Source of the DNA: Burkholderiaceae bacterium
GTDB taxonomy: Bacteria > Pseudomonadota > Gammaproteobacteria > Burkholderiales > Burkholderiaceae_C
Direction of reading: 5' to 3'
Length of the DNA stretch: 64,000 bases
NCBI GenBank assembly: GCA_017992055.1
Contig: JAGOPK010000003.1
Span: 372,001-436,000 of the forward strand
Shown here: in pieces, positions 25,775-33,474 of the stretch
Layout: each line of letters begins with the position of its first letter
How positions within the stretch are numbered: position 1 is the first letter of the stretch
Made by a program: the position numbers and the translations under genes
The notes under the pieces: model-generated
Seen by the model: only the letters and a program-made list of their open reading frames with translations
Told to the model about the DNA's origin: nothing
Database searches by the model: none

Positions 25775-26580
25775 CACCGGCCCTCCCCGTCGGCACCTTC
25801 GCCACGCAGTGGCTTGGCACGGCCCTCGACAAATTCGCGCAGCCGCTGCTCAACCTCGGGCGGCCGGGCCATGGCCGAATTGAGCTGCTCCATGAACAGG
25901 CCGTCGTCGTGCGACAGGTCCATCACCCGCGGCAATACGTTGACGATCTTCCAGTTGGTCTCGAGGGTGTTCTGCGCAATGCGCGCGGCCAGCGCACGCG
26001 CCTTGTCCAGCGCCTGACCTTCGGGCTCGACATAGCGCACCAGATGCTCAGCCAGGGCCTCGTCGGGGTTGAGCAGCCGGCCGGTGAGCATCATGTCGGT
26101 CATCACCGTGGTGCCGACCACGCGCTGGATGCGCACCGTGCCACCGCCGCCGACGAAGATGCCACGCTGGCCTTCGGGCAGGCCGAAGAAGGCGCTGCGG
26201 TCGCACACGCGCACATGGGCGGCCATGGCCAGCTCCAGGCCGCCGCCGACCACCGCACCCTGCAACGCCGCGACAAAGGGGATGGGGCCACGCTCGATCT
26301 CATCGAACACCACATGCCAGTTGTGGCGCTTGCGCTTGCGCGCTGCCATGATCTTGCCGGTGGCCCGCGCCAGGGCCTCGGCCAGGTCCAGGCCGGCGCA
26401 GAAGTTGGCGCCATGGCCATGCAGCACGGCCACCTGGGCCTCGTCGTGGGCACGTTGCACGGCGGCCTGCAGGGCCTGGATCACCGCATCGTTGATGGCA
26501 TTGCGCTTGTCGGGGCGGTTCAGGCCGATCAGCGCCACGGCGCCATCGAGTTGGTAGCTGACCAGGTTGTCGTCGCTCAT
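25774..26580 (-). CDS. Enoyl-CoA hydratase/isomerase (crotonase)
   Basis: A 268-residue crotonase-family protein. Both acid positions of true hydratases are present: GGGLELAMAA (first Glu) and GLPEGQRGIF (second Glu). The oxyanion-hole segment is GANFCAGLDL. An insertion rich in Arg/Lys (MAARKRKRHNWH) lies near residue 82. It would hydrate an enoyl-CoA for the adjacent 3-hydroxyacyl-CoA dehydrogenase. ATG and stop overlaps with both neighbours (ATGA upstream, TGATG downstream) show it is translationally coupled in the leftward operon. Confidence 0.9.
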   Translation of the reverse strand: MSDDNLVSYQLDGAVALIGLNRPDKRNAINDAVIQALQAAVQRAHDEAQVAVLHGHGANFCAGLDLAEALARATGKIMAARKRKRHNWHVVFDEIERGPIPFVAALQGAVVGGGLELAMAAHVRVCDRSAFFGLPEGQRGIFVGGGGTVRIQRVVGTTVMTDMMLTGRLLNPDEALAEHLVRYVEPEGQALDKARALAARIAQNTLETNWKIVNVLPRVMDLSHDDGLFMEQLNSAMARPPEVEQRLREFVEGRAKPLRGEGADGEGR

Positions 26581-27548
26581 CAAAGGTCCAGTTCGATCAT
26601 CGGGGTCTTGGCGCCGGAGCAGCAGATCATCATCCGCCGGCCCTCGGCCTTCTCGGCGTCGCTGAGCACCAGGTCGCGGTGCTCGGGCACGCCGCACAGC
26701 ACCTGCGTCTCGCAGGTGCCGCACACGCCTTCGCGGCAGGAATGGGGCGGCTCGATGCCGATGGCCAGCAGCGCATCCAGGATGCTCTGGCCAGCGGCCA
26801 CCTGCAGGCTGCGGCCGCTGCGCGCCAGCCGCAGCTCGAAGCCGCCCTGCGGCGCGGCATCGCGCACGCCGGCAAAGCGCTCCAGGTGCACGCGCTCGCG
26901 CGGCAATGCCGCGGTGGCGGCCTCGAAGGCATCCAGCAATCCAGCCGGGCCGCAGGCATAGACATGGGCACCCGCGGGCAGTGCCGCGACGATGGCATCC
27001 AGGTCCAGCGGCGCATCGGCAGCGCCGGGCTCCTGGTCGCAGCGCAGGTCCAGGCGGGCCCCGGCCTGCTCGGCCAGGCTGCGCAGCTCGGCCACGAAGG
27101 CCATCTGCGCACGCCGTCGCGCCGCATAGTGCAGGGTCCAGGGGCGACCCAGGGCCGTGAGCCGGCGCGCCATGGCCAGCAGCGGCGTGATGCCGATGCC
27201 GCCAGCGATCAGCACCGAGTGCGTGGCATCCTCGCGCAGCATGAAGTGGTTGCGCGGCCCGTCGGCCTGCAGCACGGCGCCGGGGCGCAGCGACTCGTGC
27301 AGCCAGCGCGAGCCGCCGCGGCTGGCGGCGTCCAGGTTGACCGCGATGCACCAGCGCTCGTGCTCGCCCGGCCGGATCAGCGAATAGCTGCGCACCAGGC
27401 CGTTGCCCAGGTGCAGGTCCACATGGGCTCCGGCCTCGGCCACGGGCAACCGCCCGGCCGGGTCCAGCGGACGCAGCTCGATGCCCAGGATGCCCTCGGC
27501 CTCCCAGGTCAGCGCATGCACGCGCAGCAGTCGCAAGGCGGTGCTCAC
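26580..27548 (-). CDS. Rieske oxygenase reductase (VanB/phthalate-dioxygenase-reductase type)
   Basis: A 322-residue iron-sulfur flavoprotein that passes electrons from NAD(P)H to a Rieske oxygenase. The flavin domain has RSYSLIRP. The nucleotide domain has GGIGITPLLAMARRL and YACGPAGLLDAF. A C-terminal plant-type [2Fe-2S] domain carries Cys ligands in SCREGVCGTCETQVLC and a distal MICCSGAK. This order (flavin, nucleotide, ferredoxin) defines class IA reductases. The GTG start overlaps the Rieske oxygenase stop (GTGA). It is the only reductase in the cluster, although two oxygenases are present. Confidence 0.92.
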   Translation of the reverse strand: MSTALRLLRVHALTWEAEGILGIELRPLDPAGRLPVAEAGAHVDLHLGNGLVRSYSLIRPGEHERWCIAVNLDAASRGGSRWLHESLRPGAVLQADGPRNHFMLREDATHSVLIAGGIGITPLLAMARRLTALGRPWTLHYAARRRAQMAFVAELRSLAEQAGARLDLRCDQEPGAADAPLDLDAIVAALPAGAHVYACGPAGLLDAFEAATAALPRERVHLERFAGVRDAAPQGGFELRLARSGRSLQVAAGQSILDALLAIGIEPPHSCREGVCGTCETQVLCGVPEHRDLVLSDAEKAEGRRMMICCSGAKTPMIELDL

Positions 27549-28828
27549 AGGTCGATCACCGTGATCTCGCGCTGCGGCACGCCCAGCGCCGCCTCGCTGG
27601 CCCGGCGCACCGCATCGGGCTGGCCGGCATGGAAGATGAAGCCCTGCAGCAGCGTGCGCCACTTCGGGTGGCGCAGATAGTCCTCGCGCGGCAGGCCGTG
27701 CAGGAAGAACTCGCGGTGGTCGCTGGGCAGGCGCAGCGGGTGGTTGGCTGCCGCATCGCGCAGCACGCCCTTGGGGTCGTGGCCGGCGGCCACCGCCTCG
27801 ATGTCGTTGAACAGCTGGCGCCGCAGCATGGCGATGCCACGGTCGCTGGCACCCAGCAGCTCGCGGCCGCGGTCGGTGACCGTGCCCTGGCCGACCCAGG
27901 CCACGATGTCCTGGTTGATGACGTGGCTGGTGATCCAGCGGCCGCTGCCGGCATCGCGGATCGGGCTGCTCCAGGTCGGGATCTCGCCCTGCACATAGGG
28001 CTCGCTTTCACGCGGCACGCGGATGAAGCTCCAGGTCACCGACAGCGTATTGCCGTCGTCGATGGGCACGCGCCATTCGAAGTGGTCGCCCAGGAAAAAT
28101 CCGTTGGGCCACAGGCAGACGCGGCCGATGGTCCACAGCGGGTTGTGCTCGTCGGTGTCCTCGCTGATGCGCTTGTAGACGAAACCGTGCTCGAACTCCT
28201 CGAAGGCCAGCTTCAGGTGGCGCGGCGCATAGGGCGCGCCGCGGCCGGCCAGGCGGCGACTCCAGTTGGCGTGCATCCACTCGAAGTGCACCGGGTCGAT
28301 GGAGTTCTCCTGCGTCTGCAGCCAGTTGCAGGGCACCTCGGAGAACACCGCCTGAACAAAGCCGTTGCGCCAGTGGAAGGGCTCCCAGTCCGGCAGCTCG
28401 GGCGCCGGCAGCGGGCCGATGTAAGCCCACAGCAGGCCAGCCCGGGCGCGCACCAAACCGGCCTGCAAACAGGCCTTGGCACGCAGGCGCTGCTGCGCAT
28501 CGACCACGTCCTCGAAGGGCTGTTCGATGCAGCGGCCGTCGACCGCGTACTGCCAGCCGTGGTAGCTGCAGCGTATGCCCTGCTGCTCGACGATGCCATA
28601 GGCCAGGTCGGCATTGCGATGGCGGCAGCGCCGCTCCACCAGGCCATAGTCGCCCGACAGGCTGCGAAAGACCACGAAGTCCTCGCCCATCAGGCGCAGC
28701 GGCTTGATCGGGCTGCGCTCCAACTCGTCCACGCCGGCCACCGGGTGCCATTGGCGGCGCAACACCTCGCCCATGGGCGTGCCGGGGCCCACCTCGGTGA
28801 GCTGCCGGTTCTTGTCAGCGCTGAGCAT
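27545..28828 (-). CDS. Rieske [2Fe-2S] aromatic oxygenase, alpha subunit (first)
   Basis: A 427-residue oxygenase. Rieske ligands are Cys68, His70, Cys87 and His90 (RRCRH ... CSYHGW). The mononuclear iron site is in ENSIDPVHFEWMH, with His181 and His186. It resembles the one-component-oxygenase group that includes phthalate 4,5-dioxygenase and vanillate O-demethylase, so it would hydroxylate or demethylate an aromatic acid using electrons from the reductase at 26580. No separate beta subunit is present, as usual for that group. It follows the Bug receptor and is translationally coupled to the reductase. Confidence 0.92.
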   Translation of the reverse strand: MLSADKNRQLTEVGPGTPMGEVLRRQWHPVAGVDELERSPIKPLRLMGEDFVVFRSLSGDYGLVERRCRHRNADLAYGIVEQQGIRCSYHGWQYAVDGRCIEQPFEDVVDAQQRLRAKACLQAGLVRARAGLLWAYIGPLPAPELPDWEPFHWRNGFVQAVFSEVPCNWLQTQENSIDPVHFEWMHANWSRRLAGRGAPYAPRHLKLAFEEFEHGFVYKRISEDTDEHNPLWTIGRVCLWPNGFFLGDHFEWRVPIDDGNTLSVTWSFIRVPRESEPYVQGEIPTWSSPIRDAGSGRWITSHVINQDIVAWVGQGTVTDRGRELLGASDRGIAMLRRQLFNDIEAVAAGHDPKGVLRDAAANHPLRLPSDHREFFLHGLPREDYLRHPKWRTLLQGFIFHAGQPDAVRRASEAALGVPQREITVIDL

Positions 28829-28842
28829 GGCGGCGCCCCCGC

Positions 28843-29829
28843 TCAGCTGGGCTTGAAGCCCGAGGCCTGGATGATCGGCCCCCAGTAGGCCAGCTCGGCG
28901 CGCAGCAGCGCATCGGTCTCGCGGGCATTGCGGAACAGCGGCTGGGCCCAGAGCTTGGTGGTCAGCACCTGCTGCACCTCGGGCTCGGCCAGGATCTTGC
29001 GCACCGCCTCCTGCATGCGCTGCAGCGCCGCCGCCGGCGTGCCCGCCTTGGCCCACATGCCGGTCCAGCCCTCGCCCGAGGTGACGGCAATGCCCTGCTC
29101 GGCCAGCGTGGGGATGTCCGGCATCAGCGGCGAACGCTGCCGGCTGAAGATGCCCACCACGCGGATCTTGCCGGCCTTGTGCTGGGCCAGCATGCCGTCG
29201 AGCAGGCTGATGGCCGCCGGCACCTGGCCGCCGACCAGATCGGACACCATCGGCGGCGATCCCTTGTACGGGATGACCTGCAGATCCAGGCCGGCGGCCT
29301 TGGAGAAGGCAATGCCCAGAAAGTGGTTCTGCCCACCCAGGCCGGGCGTGCCAAAGGCCGCCAGCGCGGGATTGGCCTTGGCCCAGGCGACGAAGGACTG
29401 GGCATTGCTGGCGCCGGTGTTCAGCGCCACGCCCATGCCCAGCGGATAGGTGACGAAGGCGCCGACCGCGGCGAAGTCGCGCAGCATGTCCCAGCGCAGC
29501 TGGTCCTTGTAGACCAGGGTCTGGAAGGTCGGCGTGGCATTCGGCGCGATCATGTAGGTCAGGCCGTCGGCCGGTGCGGCCAGCACCGCATCGGCCGCCA
29601 GCCGGCCGCCGATGCCGGGTTTGTTGTCGACGATCACCGGCTGGCCCAGCAGCGCGGGCAGGCGGTCGGTGATGACGCGGGCGATGGCATCGGTGGCGCC
29701 GCCGGGCGGAAAGCCCACCAGCACACGGATCGGCGCCTTGTCGGCATGGGGCGCCTGGGCGCGCAACGCACCGGGCAGGGCCAGGGCGGCGCCGGCGGCG
29801 GCCACCCACTGTCGGCGCGACGGGTTCAT
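28843..29829 (-). CDS. Bug/TctC-family periplasmic solute-binding protein
   Basis: A 328-residue periplasmic receptor. The signal peptide is MNPSRRQWVAAAGAALALPG with RAQA cleavage. The first binding loop is LVGFPPGGATDAIARV and the second is NKPGIGGRLAADAV. The C-terminal WAKAGTPAAALQRM segment is typical. These proteins bind organic or aromatic carboxylates and hand them to a membrane transporter, which is not encoded in this window. Its position between two Rieske oxygenase genes indicates the ligand is probably the cluster substrate. It overlaps the upstream oxygenase by ATGA. Confidence 0.92.
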   Translation of the reverse strand: MNPSRRQWVAAAGAALALPGALRAQAPHADKAPIRVLVGFPPGGATDAIARVITDRLPALLGQPVIVDNKPGIGGRLAADAVLAAPADGLTYMIAPNATPTFQTLVYKDQLRWDMLRDFAAVGAFVTYPLGMGVALNTGASNAQSFVAWAKANPALAAFGTPGLGGQNHFLGIAFSKAAGLDLQVIPYKGSPPMVSDLVGGQVPAAISLLDGMLAQHKAGKIRVVGIFSRQRSPLMPDIPTLAEQGIAVTSGEGWTGMWAKAGTPAAALQRMQEAVRKILAEPEVQQVLTTKLWAQPLFRNARETDALLRAELAYWGPIIQASGFKPS

Positions 29830-31067
29830 GCCGCCACCTCGGTGAGCACGCGCCAGTCGCTGCCGCTGGGCAGCACGCCACCAATGGAGCGGATCTGACG
29901 GTAGTCCAGCTCGGGGTTGTCGGCCAGCGTCGGCGTCTTGCCGGCCTGGAACTCGCGCACCGACTTCAGCAGCGCCTGGCGCACGCGCAGCACCGCGCCA
30001 TCGGCCGAGCACAGCTGCTCCTGGCTGCGGTCGTAGATCGGCCCCTGGCTGAGGAACATCGCGAAGTCCTCGGTGCCCAGGTGCTGCGGAAAGCCGGTGG
30101 CATGGCCGCGTCGCATCAGATCGCGGTTCTGGCCCCAGTTGTCGTCGGGGCCACCGGGCGGCAGCGGCGGGAAGTTCCACACATCGGGCGAGGCCGACAT
30201 ATTGGTCATGCCCAGCGGCTTGGCCGGATTGAAGTGCACGAACCAGGCGCGGTGCGTGACGTCGTCGACCGGCGTGCTGAAGAACACCGTGCTGGGCCCG
30301 CCTTCGTTGGGCGGGCAGATGATGCCGTACCAGGGCATCACGAAGTTGTTGACGCGCGCATAGATCCGGTCGTCACCAACGGCGCGCACGGCCGCGTATC
30401 GGTAGCCATAGGGTCGGTCCTCGAACTCCAGCTTGGGCGCGATGGCCTGGTTCATCAGCAGGCGCTGATTGCCACCGCCGGCGCTCATCTGCGTGGACGA
30501 TTCGTGCAGCACGCTGACATGCGAGCTGTCCATCGAGGCCTCGACGCCCTGCACCCAGTTGGTGGGCACCTCGGTGCTGGTCACCGAGCGCTGCGCCTCG
30601 GGCAGGTCGACGAAGGGCAGGTCGGGAAAGCGCGGCGGCACATCGCCGCGGCCCAGCCAGGCCCAGACGATGCCGCCACGGTCCACCGCGCGGTAGCGGT
30701 TGACGCGCACATGCTTGCAGAACTGCGCCTGGTCGCCCGTGTGGTTGGGCGCGTCGATGACGGCGCCATCGGGCGCCACCTTCCAGCCGTGGTAGATGCA
30801 GCGCAGGCCCTCGGGCTCGTTGCGCGCCAGCGCCATCGAGGCGCGGCGGTGCGGGCAGCGCTCGTCGATCACACCCACCGTGCCATCGGGGCTGCGCAGG
30901 GCCACGTAGTCGGTGCCCAGCAGGCGGATGCGGTACGGGCGGCCGCCGGCCTCCAGCTTGCTGGACGGGATGGCCGGGATCCAGTAGTGCTGGCGGATCA
31001 TCTCGCCCATGGGCGCGCCGTTCTCGACGCGGCACAGCAGCTCGTTGTCTTCGCGGGTCATGGCCAT
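29826..31067 (-). CDS. Rieske [2Fe-2S] aromatic oxygenase, alpha subunit (second)
   Basis: A 413-residue oxygenase of the phthalate-4,5-dioxygenase type. Rieske ligands are Cys71, His73, Cys90 and His93 (ERCPHRR ... CIYHGWK). The mononuclear iron site is in ASMDSSHVSVLHE, with His183 and His188. The N-terminal MTREDNELLCRVENGAPMGE is characteristic of this subgroup. AGGAG precedes the ATG at 31067, 13 bases downstream of the amidohydrolase. It shares the reductase at 26580 with the first oxygenase. The two proteins differ clearly in sequence, so they probably act on different substrates or successive steps. Confidence 0.92.
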   Translation of the reverse strand: MAMTREDNELLCRVENGAPMGEMIRQHYWIPAIPSSKLEAGGRPYRIRLLGTDYVALRSPDGTVGVIDERCPHRRASMALARNEPEGLRCIYHGWKVAPDGAVIDAPNHTGDQAQFCKHVRVNRYRAVDRGGIVWAWLGRGDVPPRFPDLPFVDLPEAQRSVTSTEVPTNWVQGVEASMDSSHVSVLHESSTQMSAGGGNQRLLMNQAIAPKLEFEDRPYGYRYAAVRAVGDDRIYARVNNFVMPWYGIICPPNEGGPSTVFFSTPVDDVTHRAWFVHFNPAKPLGMTNMSASPDVWNFPPLPPGGPDDNWGQNRDLMRRGHATGFPQHLGTEDFAMFLSQGPIYDRSQEQLCSADGAVLRVRQALLKSVREFQAGKTPTLADNPELDYRQIRSIGGVLPSGSDWRVLTEVAA

Positions 31068-31080
31068 GGTGGCGGCTCCT

Positions 31081-32076
31081 TCAGTCCTTCTTGAACGCGC
31101 GGCTGTACAGGCGGCGGCAGTTGCATTCGAAGATGTCGGCACGGTCGGCGGCGCTGAGCCAGCCGATGTTCTCGATCACCGGCTTCATGTCGTCGTAGTC
31201 GCGGCCGGTCTCGGGATCGCGGGCACTGCCGGTGCCCGGCTTCTCGGTGCCGAAGACCACGTTCTTCACGCCGGCCACCTTGAGCAGCAGCTCGATCGAG
31301 TCCTGGCTGTAGTTGCAGGTGTCGAAGTGCAGCTGCCGCAGTTGCGCGTCGAACGGGATCTTGTCGCCACGGCGCACGCTCCAGCTGCGAAAGCGCCCCA
31401 TCTGGTAGGGAATGGCGCCGCCGCCGTGGGCGACGATGATCTTCAGCTGCGGGAACTTCTGGAACACATCCGAGGACAGCAGCGAGATCACCGCGATGCT
31501 TTCCTCGTTGATGAACTTCAGCGTATAGCTCTCGCGTGGGCTGCAGCTGCCGGCCGAATGGATCAGCGCGGGCACGTCCAGGCGCACCATGGCCGCGTAC
31601 AACGGATGCCAGAATGCATCGCCCAGGCCCGGCGGCGGCAGTTCCGAGCCCTCTGTCGGGTCCGGGTTGAGCAGACAGCCGACGAAGCCCAGCTGCTCGA
31701 CACAGCGCTCCAGCTCGGCCACGCAGCGCTCGGCCGGCGACTCGTGCAGGTACTGCGGCAGACCGGCCACGCCGCGGAAGCGGTCGGGAAAGCAGTCGAC
31801 CACGCGGGCGATGATGTTGTTGCAGTGGCGGGTCCAGATCTCGGTCACGCGCGCCGGCTTCACCGAGTGCATCTGCAGATAGGGCCGTGGCGAGATGAAC
31901 TGCAGGTCGGTGCCGACGCTGTCGTTGATGGCCACCAGCTCCTGGGCCACCTTGCGCACCGCCTCGTCGGGGATCTTCGGCGGCACCGACGGGTTGCCGC
32001 GGCCACCCACCAGCTCGGCCATGAAGCGAAAGCTCTGCGGCGGCATCACCACATGGGCGTGGGAATCGATGATCAA
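31081..32076 (-). CDS. Amidohydrolase family protein, LigJ-like (4-oxalomesaconate hydratase-like)
   Basis: A 331-residue amidohydrolase-2 family protein. Metal ligands are seen in DSHAHVV (residues 4-10) and AHGGGAIPYQMGRF. Segments such as DCFPDRFRGVAGLPQ, CLLNPDPTEG and HFDTCNYSQ recall LigJ/GalB hydratases of the protocatechuate-4,5 and gallate pathways. It could also be a 2-pyrone hydrolase or decarboxylase. A TTG start at 32076 is chosen because AGGAG lies seven bases upstream and the protein then begins with the canonical MIIDSHAH. Together with the LigB-like dioxygenase and RraA aldolases across the divergent promoter, it suggests a meta-cleavage pathway (inference). Confidence 0.82.
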   Translation of the reverse strand: MIIDSHAHVVMPPQSFRFMAELVGGRGNPSVPPKIPDEAVRKVAQELVAINDSVGTDLQFISPRPYLQMHSVKPARVTEIWTRHCNNIIARVVDCFPDRFRGVAGLPQYLHESPAERCVAELERCVEQLGFVGCLLNPDPTEGSELPPPGLGDAFWHPLYAAMVRLDVPALIHSAGSCSPRESYTLKFINEESIAVISLLSSDVFQKFPQLKIIVAHGGGAIPYQMGRFRSWSVRRGDKIPFDAQLRQLHFDTCNYSQDSIELLLKVAGVKNVVFGTEKPGTGSARDPETGRDYDDMKPVIENIGWLSAADRADIFECNCRRLYSRAFKKD

Positions 32077-32102
32077 GTCGTGTCTCCTGGGAAGTGAAAG
32101 CG

Positions 32103-32480
32103 TCAGGCGATCCAGGCCAGCACCTCGAGCTGCACCTGCTGGCCATGGCCCAGCGGCTGCACCGCGATGTGGCGCGCGGGGCGCTGGTCGGCATCGGGAT
32201 AACAGGCCAGCCACTGCGCATTGACCACGTTGCGCAGGCCGTCGTCGGCCAGCGTCACCGCCAGCTTGACCACATGCTCCGGCCCGCCGCCGCCGGCGGC
32301 CAGCAAGGCGCGCAGATTGGCAAAGGCATGGGCCACCTGCGTGGCGCCATCGGCCGGCAGCGAACCGTCCGACGGGTCCTTGCCAGCGATGGCCGACGAG
32401 CACAGCAGCGGCCCGACGCGTGCGCCCAGCGGGATGGGAGCGCGGTGACCGACCTGGGGCAGGTGCAGGCTGCGGGCCAT
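32103..32480 (-). CDS. RidA/YjgF family deaminase-like protein
   Basis: A 125-residue RidA-family protein. Family features are the Arg-containing PARHIAVQPLG near the C-terminus (Arg binds the substrate carboxylate) and EVLAWIA at the end. Classical members hydrolyse reactive enamines/imines; many Burkholderiales paralogues sit in aromatic catabolic operons with unknown roles, sometimes hydrolysing ring-derived intermediates. It is translationally coupled to the upstream GntR gene by overlap (ATG and stop share bases at 32480). Confidence 0.85.
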   Translation of the reverse strand: MARSLHLPQVGHRAPIPLGARVGPLLCSSAIAGKDPSDGSLPADGATQVAHAFANLRALLAAGGGGPEHVVKLAVTLADDGLRNVVNAQWLACYPDADQRPARHIAVQPLGHGQQVQLEVLAWIA

Positions 32481-33217
32481 CAGGCTTCGGCCTCGGTGTC
32501 GAAGAAACTGGCCGGCACCTTGGCCAGGAACTCCGAGAAGCCGGTGTTGCCGGCCGGCACATGCAGCGACATGGCCTGCCAGGCCGCGGCCTCGTCGCCG
32601 CTCTGGATGGCGCGGGCGATGCGCAGATGGTCCTGCAGCGACTGCGCGATGTGGGCCTTGTTCTGGAAGTCGCGCACGCGGTAGCGCTGGCTCATGCGCC
32701 GCGCATGGCGGATCTGCTCGGCCAGATAGGGGTTGCGGCTGCCGGCGTAGATGGCCTCGTGGAACAGCGCATTGGCCAGCGTGTACTCGGCCACGCCACC
32801 GGCCACGGCCGCCTCCTGGCAGCGTGCCAGCGTGGCATCCAGGCGCTGCGACAGCTCGTCGTCGACGCGCCGCGCGGCGAACTTGGCCGCCAGTGCCTCC
32901 AGCTCGGCGATGTACTCCAGCATCGCGCGCAACTTGGCGATGGACAGCCGCGCCACGGTGACGCCCTGGCGCGGCGCAATGCGCACCAGGTCCAGCGCCG
33001 CCAGCTGCTGCAAGGCCTCGCGCACCGGCGTGCGGCTGACGCCGAAGCGCGCCGCCAGCGCACGCTCGTCCAGCGGCGCACCCGGCGGCAGGGCGCCGGA
33101 CTCGATCTCGTCCTGCAGCACTGTCCGCACGTCGGCGGCTCGGCCGCCACCGCCCCCACCACGTGGGCGCAGGTCGTCGGCATTCGGCTCTTCGGGTCTG
33201 AGGGTCTCGTCGGTCAT
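32480..33217 (-). CDS. GntR-family transcriptional regulator (FCD/FadR-type)
   Basis: A 245-residue regulator. The winged helix-turn-helix lies near residues 28-92 (LDERALAARFGVSRTPVREALQQL). The FCD ligand-binding domain covers about 100-225, with the metal-binding Asp/His pattern. The first 25 residues are an unusual extension with six consecutive glycines. It is the first gene of the leftward arm and sits next to a gap containing a perfect 16-bp palindrome and several TGGCAT half-sites, its likely targets. It probably represses both arms until a pathway intermediate binds (inference). Confidence 0.92.
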   Translation of the reverse strand: MTDETLRPEEPNADDLRPRGGGGGGRAADVRTVLQDEIESGALPPGAPLDERALAARFGVSRTPVREALQQLAALDLVRIAPRQGVTVARLSIAKLRAMLEYIAELEALAAKFAARRVDDELSQRLDATLARCQEAAVAGGVAEYTLANALFHEAIYAGSRNPYLAEQIRHARRMSQRYRVRDFQNKAHIAQSLQDHLRIARAIQSGDEAAAWQAMSLHVPAGNTGFSEFLAKVPASFFDTEAEA

Positions 33218-33248
33218 CGTGGGCACCTGCCTGGGTTGGGTCGAAAGA

Positions 33249-33271
33249 ATGCCAAAACAAGTCTGTGGCAT
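33249..33271. promoter_or_regulatory. Paired ATGCCA/TGGCAT half-sites near the GntR gene
   Basis: ATGCCA at 33249-33254 and TGGCAT at 33266-33271 form an inverted pair 12 bases apart. They lie 32-54 bases upstream of the GntR start. The same hexamer forms the core of the palindrome at 33452-33467. The location suits autoregulation. Confidence 0.45.
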
Positions 33272-33451
33272 ACATAATGGTAAATCATGAGTGCCAGCAG
33301 ACCGCCTCCACCAGGCTCTCCATAGACAGGAATAAGCGATTGATTTACATGATATTTTTTGACTGGTGGGGTTTTCGTGTTGCGCATCGACCTGGTGAAT
33401 ACCCCGACTTTGGCATCCACATAGACCACGTCTGGCATATTGAACAGCATT

Positions 33452-33467
33452 GTCTGGCATGCCAGAC
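33452..33467. promoter_or_regulatory. Perfect 16-bp palindrome GTCTGGCATGCCAGAC, likely GntR operator
   Basis: This is a perfect palindrome, 7 bases before the acyl-CoA ligase ATG. A second copy of its left half (GTCTGGCAT) lies at 33430-33438 and a TGGCAT at 33411-33416. Size and symmetry fit a dimeric FCD-type GntR regulator. Occupancy here would block transcription or translation of the rightward arm. Confidence 0.6.
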
Positions 33468-33474
33468 TGGCGGC

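Noticed and set aside
33265-33474. Longer N-terminus for the acyl-CoA ligase starting upstream of 33475
   Set aside because: The extra 70 codons run through the AT-rich operator region, have atypical composition and are not part of the family fold.
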